A stretch of DNA of 64,000 bases, taken from the NCBI GenBank assembly GCA_949128115.1, contig OX421965.1, forward strand, positions 11,439,420-11,503,419. The letters run 5' to 3'. Both the position numbers and the translations under genes were made by a program. Under the pieces are notes generated by a model that saw only the letters and a list, made by a program, of their open reading frames with translations, was not told the DNA's origin and did no database searches. Shown in pieces: positions 13,329 through 25,300 of the stretch. This DNA comes from Anaspis maculata. Its lineage: Eukaryota; Arthropoda; Insecta; Coleoptera; Scraptiidae. Positions within the stretch are counted from its first letter, which is position 1; each line of letters opens with the position of its first letter.

Positions 13329-16300
13329 CTACTACTACTACTACTACTACTACTCCTACTACTACTACTACTACTACTACTCCTACTCCGTCTGATTCTG
13401 AAATTTATTCTGATTCTGAAGTATGTCTGTCTGTCTGTCCGTCCGTTTGACTCCTGTGTGAATATCTGTCTGTTTGTTTGTGTGCCTGGCTGTCTGTGTG
13501 GTTATCTTCGAGAATGACCCCAGCTTATTTGATTTTTGTTGAAATCGTTCCATTAGAATGCACTCGTTCCAAATAAAATTTGTATTACGTATCGTAGTAC
13601 GATACGTGTTTGAGTGTCGAAAAGTGGCCAGTAAGAACCGTTGATGGGAAAAAAGCCATGGCATTTCAAGTTTCCCAAATGGGCATGCTCCTACAAGCTC
13701 GCAGATCGATGATCTCAGGCAGTAAAATTTTGATATAGAAGTCAGTCAATTTTGTTTTTATTTTGTCAGTCCAATAATAATTATGTTCTTGTACTTGAAA
13801 ATAGTGATTGTGTGTCCGTTTTAGCTGAGAATTTCTCTCTAAACAAAATTGTTGATTGGTCTGTATAGCTTCCTGTATGGTCTTTTGTTTTGCCGACTTA
13901 GGACATTTCACCCTGATGATAGTACCATTCTGATAAGGAAGAAGCCCGTCTGGCGATTCCGCAAGATATCCATGGGTCGGGTCCACACACAGGCCTCATA
14001 GTTCAACTTAATTCCGTTAAAGTCAGTTCTAATCAAACCATACTTTTTTTTTCTTATGGTGCGATTCTCTGAAAAATTACGTTCCATAAAGGCTCTGTTA
14101 GGTTGTTATTACCCAGGCAACAGCCAATGGGGTACTTGCTAATGAAAGTGATAAGAAGTAATTCCTGGGGTAATTCCTGAAAATTTCCGGAAAAAATATC
14201 CATTGGTTAGCAAAAAAAAGTTCTTGATTTCTTTTTAAATGGTTGGTAACAGTTGAGAAACTTCAGTGGGATTTTCATGTCTGTATTTTTTAAATATGGT
14301 TATGCCACTCTAACAGTTTTTTGAGTTTTCAATCCAACAATGATGTTTGTTTAGTTTTTTGTATATTTGTGACGTCACAAATATATTTTCAAAACACGCG
14401 TCACGGCCACAGTTTTGTGAATTTAGGAAAAAGAAAAAATACAGATACAATATTTTTCACCATACTATCCATGGAGCCAATGAAAAAAAGTTGTACAAGT
14501 ACCCCATTGCCGACACGAATTTTTACATAACAGACCGTTTATGGAATGTTATTTTTTACAGAATAGCACTATTTCATCTTTTTTTCTATCTTGAACGGTA
14601 AGGCCACTATTAGTCCGGCAGCTTATTGCAATTTTTATGCCGAATCGTGCATTTTGAGTAAAAGCCAGGGTCAAGTTATTTTCGTGTTCTACGATGAAAA
14701 TGAAAATTTTTTAGGGTGGGAGGCATTCTAGAATTTCACCCAGGGGAGGCTGAGGGGGGGTTTTTTGGGGCCTTCTGGGTGATTCACTTGTTTTTCATGC
14801 GAGAAGCCAAATCCATTTTTTTTTACATTTTGTGATTTATTCCGAGATTTTTGGGGTGTTTATTCACCCCTCATTTTCATCCAGGGGGCCTTGGGGGGAC
14901 AATTTAGGGTTGTTTCCACGATTTTCATTTTCTGCTAAATCAGGACGTATATTGACGTGCTTGGTATCGTTTCTTACTAAATTCCGCCTTCTAAATCCAT
15001 ATCTGGTGTTGAAATTACAACATAAGCAGGTTTGAACTAGTTATGCAAGAAAAAACAGGTTTTTCGGGCCCACTTTTTTGACATGCCTTAATTTTGGCCC
15101 AAGGTTTCTGCGATCAAAATCCTCCTGAGGATCATTAGTTTCAAGTGTTTGGAACATAAAAATCATGCCCTCAATGCGCCTTTTGATTTCAGAATCACAC
15201 ACAATTGATTTGTTGGAAAAGCGGTCCAATCATTTTTCAGCAAAATAATAAATTTCCTCAAACAATTGTGCATTCCGTGTAAAAGGCAAACACCAGTAAT
15301 TTTTGTGTTCCACGATTGAAATGAAAATTAATGAGGGTGAGAGGCATTCTGGCTTTGCACCCAGGAGGGGCTGAGGGGGGATCCTTTTTGGGACCCTTGG
15401 TGTAATTCACTTATTCTTCATGAGAGAAGCCAAATCTATAATTTTTTTAATTCTGTAATTTTTAATAGAATTTTCGGAATGTTTACTCACCCCCCATGTT
15501 GAACAAGGGGCCCTGGGGGGACTTTTTGGGGTTGTTTCCACGATTTTTATTTTTTGCTAATTTAGGATCTATATTGACGTGCTTGGTATCATTTCCTACT
15601 AAATCCCACCTTCTAAATCCAAATCTGGTATTGGAAATACGATTTGAGCAGGTTTTAACTAGTTAGGCAAGAAAAACAGGTTTTTTGGGTCCATTTTTAT
15701 GACATCTTTCTATTTGGATCTAAGGGTTCAGGATCAAAATCCTCCTCACAATCAATAGTTTCAAGTATTTACAACTTATAAAGCATGCGCCTTTGGTTAT
15801 GGAACCTTGAGCCCAAATTAGGGTATGTCAAAAAACCTGCTTTTTCCCACACAACTAGTTCAAACCTGCTTGTATCGTATTTCCAACATCAGATTTGGAT
15901 TATGAAGGTGGGATTTAGTAAGAAACGATACCAAGCACGTCAATATAGATCCTTACTTAGCAAAAAATAGAAATCGTGGAAACAATCTCAAAAAGTCCTT
16001 CTGTAAAAAATTACAGAGTTAAAAAAATGATGGATTTGGCTTCTCTCATGAAAAACAAGTGAATCACTCCAAGGGTCCTAAAAAAGATCTCCCCTCAGCC
16101 CCCTCTGGGTGCAAAGCCAGAATGCCTCCCACTCTCAAAAATTTTCATTTTAATTGTAGACCAGGAAAATTGCCGATGTCTGCCTTTTACACGAAATGCA
16201 CAATTGTTCAGGCAAATTAATTAGTTAGCTCAAAATTTATTGGACCGTTCTCCAAGAAAACAATTGGGTGGGGTTCTGAAAGCAAAAGGCGCATCCAGTA

Positions 16301-19300
16301 CACGATTATTATGTTCAAAATACTTGAAACTAATGATCCTCATGAGGATTTTGATCGCCTAAGCCTGGGACCCAAATTAAGGCGTGTCAAAAAAGTGGGC
16401 TCAAAAAACCTGTTTTTACTTGCATAACTAGTTTAAACCTGCTCGTGTTGTAATTTCAAGGCCAGATTCGTATTCAGAAGGCGGGATTTAGTGAGAAACG
16501 ATATCAAGCACGTCAATATACGTCTTAATTTAGCAGAAGATGAAAATCGTGGAAACAACCCTAAATAGTCCCCCCAAGGCCCCCCGGTTAAAAATGGGGG
16601 GTGAATATACATCCCAAAAATCTCGAAATAAATCACAGAATTTGAAAAAAAATTGATTTAGCTTCTCTCATGAAAAACAAGTAAATCACCCAGAGGGTCC
16701 CGAAAAACCCCCCTCAGCCCCCCCTGGGTGAAATCCCAGAATGCCTCCCACTCTAAAAAATTTTCGTTTTTATCGTAGAACACGAAAATAACTTGACCCT
16801 AGCTTTTACTCAAAATGCACGATTCATCAGCTAATCCGCCGGACTATATGGGATAATTACGCTAGGATCGACCACTCTGTATGAAATCAAGGATTGGAAT
16901 TGGCTGCTCCCAATGGGCGACAGACTGCTGAGATAAGGTGCTTGTACTTGCACCAGGGTGCACCGTTGGTGTATGGGTGATTTTTCTTTAAATTTTCGAA
17001 TGTTTCAAGAATTTGATTTCAACAAAAAATAGTTTTTGTCATTTTGTGGGCTGCAGTTTTCTATAACATTTGAAAAGTATACATCTCTGTAACTGTTACT
17101 TTTTGATTCACAGGCCAACTTGACGGATAGAGTTTTCCATCTCCGTTATACAGAGTGTCTCAGAATTAGTGTTATAAAACTCACAGGGAGATGGAAAATT
17201 GAAAAATAAGGGGACTTTTTTCAATAAACATACCCTTGCAAACGCATATTAACGGAGATACAGGCCTTCAAGGTTGTTTTTTAAAAACTTTTTTTTTTGC
17301 ATATCTTTTGAACCGTTCATCCGATCTTATTCAAATTCAAACCAAGATTTACCAAGACAAGTGTTTATTGAACAGTGATAACGAATTTCATCAGACATTT
17401 TCAGGGGCGAAGATAATAGAGGACATCCGCCCCCTTTCCTTCCTATTTTCAACCCCCGCTGAATATTTTTGGCAACGGTTCAAATTTTTGAATTCTGCGT
17501 TCAATTTACGAAAAAAGTTATTTATGCAAAATTTTGATTTGATGCTTCATTTTCAAGATATTTGGGTTTGAAACATTGGAAAACATCTCGAAATTGCCAC
17601 TTTCTAGGGCCCAAATTGTTTTTTTCTGAAGAATGCCATGTTTCTCAGCGAAAATGGTGGTTTATCAACTTAAAACACCCAGAAAACTTATTCCAGCTGA
17701 CGAATCATGAGTTTTTTTGAATTTCAATTTTTAGGCCCAGGAAAGTTGCGATTTCGAGATGTTTTCCAATGTTTCAATCCCAGATATCTCGAAAACGAAG
17801 TCTCTAATCAAAATTTTGCAGGAGTAACTTTTTTGTTTGAATTGAACGTAGAATTCAAAAATTGGAACAATTCCCAAAAATATTTGGGGAAGTCAAAAAT
17901 AGAGAGAGAAGGGGGAGGGCTATTATGGGGGGAACAACTATTATCTTCGCCCCTAAAAATGTTTTATGAAATGCGTTACTATATGTTCAATAGAGACCTG
18001 TTTTGGTGAACTTTCGTTCAAAGTTGAGTAAAACCGGTTGAACGATTCAAAAGTTATGCAAGAAAAACTGTTTTTAAAAAACAATTCCAAAGGCCTGTAT
18101 CTCCGTTATTATGCGTTTGCGGGGGTATGTTAATGAAGGAAAGTCCCCTTATTTTTCAATTTTCTCTCTCTCTCTGGGACACTCTGTATACATTTTGTGC
18201 ATAAAACAAAATAAAGCCTCCTACTGCATTTTTTTTACTTTATAGTAATTTTTCACTTATCTCATTTATTTATTTCTGGAGTATATTCCATTGATATCGA
18301 GTGACGAAGCCATTATTAAGCCTTGTTACACTGTTGGGATTTTCTACGGGACTGGAGATACAGTCCAGGCATTAACTCTGCAATTACGACAGAGGTCTTA
18401 TTTTTTGCGGACTATAAATATTGTATGATGATACCGGACGGGAACCGCTCGGGCTTGCAGGCGACGGCACGCGGTGAACTTCAAAGGGAAATATTCAACA
18501 TTGATTTCGGTCAATACTATCCATGATATTTGAATTTTGAAGAAAGGTCAGTATACAATATTTACCACAGAATAAAATGACTACCTTAGATTTTCTAAAT
18601 TTTTTTCGAAAATTTGAGAAAATCGAATTTTTTTTTCGAAAAATACAAAAATTGAAATTTTTGACTACAGCATCAAATAGTTATATATTCTTGAAATAAT
18701 AACGTTTGAATTTTCAAAATTGGTTCATTAAGTGAATTTTGAGAATGTTAATAGTTTCCGCGCCATCTCGCGTCTCAGAAACACATTATTTTATCGTCCC
18801 CTTTAGCCTTAAAGGCATTGTTCACTATTGTACAACACAGCACCGAGCTGTAGCGCAGTAAGCAATGGCCATATAATAGTCACGCAGCTTTTTCTTGGGC
18901 AAACCTTACCACGGTACAACACCGCAACGCCTTGTAGTGGAGTAAGCATTGACATTTGATTTCAAGTATTTTTATTGGGCATTCCTTATTCCACTTCAAC
19001 TAAAATCTAATACAGAAAGTGCTTACTATTTATTCGTTTTACCTTTGGCAAGCTAGTTTTACTACGAAATTGAACAGATGATTTATTGCAACGAAATGCA
19101 ATACAATTAGGTATAATTTACTCATGTAAGGACTAAATTTATAGTAGCTGTGATAATAAAATAGCAGGTGGCATTCTCATCCATTTATAAACTATAGTTA
19201 CTAGGTGAAGATAATGGTACTTTCCTGAAATTTTCATCTTGGTCGTAAAATAAAACCCAAACTTCTCTTACTGAATTACCTACCGGAGGTGACGTTTCGT

Positions 19301-22300
19301 TTGTGTCGCACAAACTTCTTCAATGGCAATAAATCAGTAGGCCTGTATGATAATTTCAAATTTAAAACTGAGACGACAGAGAAAGTTGTCGTTCAAAAAA
19401 TAAATTTACGAGTACATTTATAAATTACCTGAATGATTCCCTCGTACATAAAAAATGCGATATTGAAGCGACCCGCATTTGGCGGGCCGAAAATATTCCG
19501 GAGGAAAATAATTCAAAGCCGTGAAATCGAGGTATGAGAATGTGAATATTCAGAGTCAAGGCATCATTAAAAGATGTCGCTAGCTATTTAATTCATTCGT
19601 GTAAATCCCGCAAAGCTCTATAACATAATTTACTGGCCCATCATCGACATTCAACTACCGTCCCTGCTTGACGTCCGACGAAATGGGGAATTGGTGCATA
19701 TGAAGTGAGGCACCCGCACTTCGACCCAGTTAGTTGCTGCCGTACTCCTGCTGTGTAACACGCCATCGGCCACCGCCCGCTGCCCGCTGCCCGCCACCAT
19801 CCGATTCACACGTGTTAACACCGCCGGTCGCATTCTTCAGCGGCTTCTCAGATTACCTGAGCCGTCTATACACCGTTCGCGATCGTTTTGGATGCAATAA
19901 AATATTCCGAATTGCTGGGAATGGAGGATATCGCCGGAGATTGACCGTGGTACCTGGACCAATCCTCCTGGGCTGCCGTCCGCTCCCGACTTGTCACGTC
20001 CGTCGCCGAGTGCTTCTGCGGGCCTGTTAGCGAAGAGTTTTAGTCCCCTTCGAGGAAGCTGAGTTAGAACCCGTTTATGTTGCGTCGCGACCCTCCTAGA
20101 GGCCGAAGCGTCGAAGCCCCAATGATGAGCCCCAGCCCACGTGGAAAATGACGAGTCGATTTCCCCCGGCTGATGTGTCTCAAAGGCCCCCTGGAGAAAG
20201 CCGAGTTGGAACCCTTCGGAGTCGTGTTTTGGTCCCCTTGGGGGCACGCTGAGTCGAGAACCCTCCAGGTTGAGTTTTGACCCTCCGAGAGACTGATGAG
20301 TTGCTTCCCCCGTTGAGTTGCAACCCGTCTCTAGGATGTCGAGTCAGAGCCCTTGGACGTTGAGTCTTGATCCGCCTCCAGGTGTCGAGTCAGAGCCCTC
20401 CGGCGACGAGTTCCAGCCCTTCTCCAGGTCGATGTGCCAAGACCCTTCCGGTGTTGAGTTTCGACCCTTCTCCAAGTCGCAGAGTTGGGACCCGTTGACG
20501 AAGTGTTTCGAACCCCCTCCAGGATGCTGAGTCGCGTTCCCTCCACGATGAGTTCTAGCCCACCTCGAGGATGTCGAGTTAAAACCCCTAAATGAACCAG
20601 GCCCGATAGAAATGAGGTCTCTCGTTTCGGTATCTCGTGTGGCGGAGTGATGACCTCGACGGGCGGGAGGTTAGTCTTGGTGAGTTGGGATAGTTGCTTA
20701 CGGTTAGGCTTTGTCGGAAAAATGTATGATGGGGCTCACGCGTGCTTTCTGAATCTGCCTGCACGTGCTGGTATCTGCGCTACTGTCTGCCATCAGGTAC
20801 AGCCACTGGCAAGCCTCGTCCTTTGTTGGATACCTTCATAGAAAGGTATTCGCGCTCTTGGGCCCTCTGGACTTGGCTTTGTGACTGCGGTACTCAGAGC
20901 ACCGGACCTAGTGGGTTAGATCTGGAAACTCGCGGGTGAGCTTCCTCTGCGTTTCTGAAGTTCCTTGTTATTCGGAAAATGTAAATTGTGAGAACTACGT
21001 GAAAAATCAAGTAATTGGAATAAAATAGAATCGCGTTGAGATCGGGGTTCGGACCCCGCCGTAGAGTCGCAATTGTTGATCGGATTGATGGACACCCCCC
21101 CCCCCCCCTCCTTGAAACTAATAATTTTGTTTTAGCGCCACGACAGTTCCGGATATTTCCATGTAGAGTTGTCCCGGGAATGGGAACGTTCTTATTCGAA
21201 ACTGATGAATTCAGGCCGGTACCCAGCGACGCCACCGTTCAGATAGGGACTTTGTAAAAATGAACTGTTATTAGGGCTTGATCAGGAATAGTGTAGACGG
21301 CGATTACTTCGTGTTAGGGTAAAGATTATTTCGACGCCTCTCCGCATCGGCTTTTCGACGAACACCCTGTGTAGTCTATTCTCTGCGTTTTGTGTTTCCT
21401 GGCTGCGGCCTTCTCTCACAAATTGCTAAACAACAACGAACTAGCGCGTATACGGGGCCTGCTCAAAACGTTCTCCACATTAAATTAGTACCTTGACTTG
21501 GGTAATTGTTTCGCGTAAACCATCGGTTCGAAAGTTTTTGGAAGGGCGAAATTTGGTTCAACATTTCCGGTTATAGGCACTTTCGATCACGGGAATCTTT
21601 CTGAGCGTTGGGGGCGATTCACGGCGAAAAAAGGTTTAAAGCCTCCACAAAGGCCAGCCATATCCAATCCCTTCCAAACGGGCAAAAGAGAACCATAGCC
21701 CAAAAAGAGCGTTAGCCTTTGAAAAGAGGCTCCACAAAAAGGGGGCCACCGCACACACCGGCCCACAAATCTTAGATTGCATTCGTGGTCGAAGTCACTC
21801 TTCTCTTTGCAGTGTCTAGAAGCCGGGCCTAACCCTAACATAACCTCTAACACTAACATAAATGTTGGATCTGATGTAACCACAAAATGAACTTTGAGCC
21901 GCGAAAGCCAGCCAGAATTAAATGTCGGTCAAGGTGTAGAGTCAGGTGTTCGTCGGAGGGTTGGGGTGTTGGGACGTCTGAAATAATTAGGGGAAAGTTA
22001 CCTCTTCGGTAATAGGTTAGATCTTTTAGATAATTTAGCCTGCGATGTGAAGGTAGGACTGGGTATAGGAGCGAGCCATTATTTAAACATTTTGAATTGT
22101 ACATAGAAGTCAATAGATTGATGTTACGTTAAAATTTGATATTGTGTCTTATTGCGTTCAAACTTGTAGTCAGACCTGTCTCAACAATCTCGAGAACTCT
22201 ATAATCGAACAACAAGAAGAGAGGCACAACGGGATGTCGTCCTGATACTAGATGATCATCGGCCAAGCGGTTCCAAAAGCGGGAAAAGTGATTTAATTCA

Positions 22301-25300
22301 AATAAGTTGAATTAAATGCCAGTATAATGGGTTGCCTACCCATTCAGAAGGAAAAAGGGATAGCTGGGGTCGTTTCAATATTTCTCATGGAAATGTCCGA
22401 AATGATTAATAAGCGATAATTGCACTGAAAGGTCAAGAAATTATAGGCGATTATTGCACTGGAACGTCAAAAAATTGTCGCCGTCGATTCAGCTGAAATG
22501 TCAACATTCGGTTCTTCGGAATACAACTCTTGTAGTATTGCTACAAGAGTAGTATTTTGAAGAATATTTCCTGAAAAATTCTCAGGCATTACGGTTGAAC
22601 GATAGTTTTATTCAAGAAAAAATACCAACGTAATGACATTTTATTAGATCGCCGGAGATAATTTTTTGACGATTCAGTGCAATTATCACTTGAAATTTCT
22701 GGATATTTCCATAAGAACTATCGCATTTTTGACGTATGAGGTAAATAGTCAGGGTTATTTTCAAATGCACTCGTAAATTTACAACCGACAACTTTCTTTG
22801 TCGTCTCAGTAGTGAACTCAAAATTACTATGTAGTGTCTACTAATTTGCCATTGTAGAAGTTTATGTGGAAGCGGAATAAATTGATCCATCTGTTCAATT
22901 CCGTAGTAAAACTATTTTGCCAAGATAGAATGATTGAAGAGTAACTAATCAATCACTTTGTGTGTTACATTTTAGTAAAAGTGGAATAAGGAATGCCCAA
23001 AGAAAATACTTGAAATCATGAGCCGATGCTTACTCCACTACAAGGCGTTGCGGTGTTGTACCGTGGTAAGGTTTGCCGAAGAGAAAGCTGCGTGATTTTG
23101 GCCGTTGCTTACTGCGGTACAACTCGGTACTGTGTTGTACCGTAACACAGTAAACAATGCCTTTACGCAGTCCGCGTGCTAGTTCAAAATACCTTGCATT
23201 TTCTGATGGGAATATGCCACTTGGTGGAAATGCTCTTAGTCCAGGTTTTTTTTGTCAGATCAGCCATTTATCAGATATCTACCTTGAAACACAGCGTTAC
23301 ATAAATTTCTCGTGACGCGCTTGAAACTACCCCCCACTTCAACCGCTGTTTACGCGAATTGGGTGGGACCTAGACATGTGGTTGATGGAATCTTTTCGAT
23401 GCAGAATTTAGTGGGGAATATTTTGAGTTCTATACTTATTTTCCGTGCAAGTGACCGTTTGGCAGAAAAATGAGAAAAACCAGCACCGTGTCACTTTTGG
23501 AGGCGGTTTTCACCCCATAACTCGGCTAGCGCCAACGGGACACTTGGGGACTTTTTTTTGGTGAATAAGAACATGCTTCCGAATGTCTCTGCAAAAACTC
23601 AGCTTTATATCAAAGATGTCTACCTCTACCATATAAAATTATCAAACGGTCCTGGACTAAGAGCATTTCCACCAAGTGGCATATTCCCATCAGAAAATGC
23701 AAGGTATTTTGAACTAGCACGCGGACTGCGTAAAGGCATTGTTTACTGTGTTACGGTACAACACAGTACCGAGTTGTACCGCAGTAAGCAACGGCCAAAA
23801 TCACGCAGCTTTCTCTTCGGCAAACCTTACCACGGTACAACACCGCAACGCCTTGTAGTGGAGTAAGCATCGGCTCATGATTTCAAGTATTTTCTTTGGG
23901 CATTCCTTATTCCACTTTTACTAAAATGTAACACACAAAGTGATTGATTAGTTACTCTTCAATCATTCTATCTTGGCAAAATAGTTTTACTACGGAATTG
24001 AACAGATGGATCAATTTATTCCGCTTCCACATAAACTTCTACAATGGCAAATTAGTAGACACTACATAGTAATTTTGAGTTCACTACTGAGACGACAAAG
24101 AAAGTTGTCGGTTGTAAATTTACGAGTGCATTTGAAAATAACCCTGACTATTTACCTCATACGTCAAAAATGCGATAGTTCTTATGGAAATATCCAGAAA
24201 TTTCAAGTGATAATTGCACTGAATCGTCAAAAAATTATCTCCGGCGATCTAATAAAATGTCATTACGTTGGTATTTTTTCTTGAATAAAACTATCGTTCA
24301 ACCGTAATGCCTGAGAATTTTTCAGGAAATATTCTTCAAAATACTACTCTTGTAGCAATACTACAAGAGTTGTATTCCGAAGAACCGAATGTTGACATTT
24401 CAGCTGAATCGACGGCGACAATTTTTTGACGTTCCAGTGCAATAATCGCCTATAATTTCTTGACCTTTCAGTGCAATTATCGCTTATTAATCATTTCGGA
24501 CATTTCCATGAGAAATATCGCATTTTTTATGTACGAGGGAATCATTCAGGTAATTTATAAATGTACTCGTAAATTTATTTTTTGAACGACAACTTTCTCT
24601 GTCGTCTCAGTTTTAAATTTGAAATTATCATACAGGCCTACTGATTTATTGCCATTGAAGAAGTTTGTGCGAAACAAACGAAACGTCACCTCCGGTAGGT
24701 AATTCAGTAAGAGAAGTTTGGGTTTTATTTTACGACCAAGATGAAAATTTCAGGAAAGTACCATTATCTTCACCTAGTAACTATAGTTTATAAATGGATG
24801 AGAATGCCACCTGCTATTTTATTATCACAGCTACTATAAATTTAGTCCTTACATGAGTAAATTATACCTAATTGTATTGCATTTCGTTGCAATAAATCAT
24901 CTGTTCAATTTCGTAGTAAAACTAGCTTGCCAAAGGTAAAACGAATAAATAGTAAGCACTTTCTGTATTAGATTTTAGTTGAAGTGGAATAAGGAATGCC
25001 CAATAAAAATACTTGAAATCAAATGTCAATGCTTACTCCACTACAAGGCGTTGCGGTGTTGTACCGTGGTAAGGTTTGCCGAAGAGAAAGCTGCGTGATT
25101 TTGGCCGTTGCTTACTGCGGTACAACTCGGTACTGTGTTGTACCGTAACACAGTAAACAATGCCTTTACGCAGTCCGCGTGCTAGTTCAAAATACCTTGC
25201 ATTTTCTGATGGGAATATGCCACTTGGTGGAAATGCTCTTAGTCCAGGACCGTTTGATAATTTTATATGGTAGAGGTAGACATCTTTGATATAAAGCTGA

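Larger units (their letters stand above)
12570..18808. mobile_element. TTAA-type DNA transposon, copy 1, with three nested insertions
   Basis: The ends are GGCTAGAGGGGAC and, in reverse complement, GGCTAAAGGGGAC; flanks are TTAC (12566-12569) and TTAA (18809-18812). It is about 80-90% alike along its length to copy 2 at 40565-43626. Removing three insertions (14129-14505, 14611-16846, 17152-18186) leaves about 2.6 kb, the same as copy 2 without its own insertion. TTAA target duplications are made by piggyBac and Kolobok transposases; neither transposase is visible. The only recognisable coding remnant is a YqaJ-like fragment. Confidence 0.82.
18813..23162. mobile_element. Foldback element X, copy 1, split by a GC-rich insertion
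   Basis: Ends are AGGCATTGTT and AACAATGCCT. Left of the insertion, 18813-19463 forms the left part; 22382-23162 is the right part and is an inverted, diverged match of the left (shared blocks ACGCAGCTTT, TACCACGGTACAACACCGCA, GGGCATTCCTTATTCCACTT). Without the insertion it is about 1.43 kb, equal to copy 2. Flanks are TTAA (18809-18812) and TTAC (23163-23166), possibly one TTAA-type duplication with a substitution. It starts directly at the end of the preceding TTAA element. Confidence 0.75.

Noticed and set aside
19734..20841. Several Pro/Ser/Arg-rich frames on both strands in the GC-rich insertion
   Set aside because: GC-rich sequence has few stops; the frames overlap on both strands and follow the degenerate repeat.
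22612..24284. Identical 92-residue frames at 22612-22890(-) and 24006-24284(+)
   Set aside because: They are identical because the DNA is an inverted duplication of a non-coding foldback; no domain or codon constraint seen.
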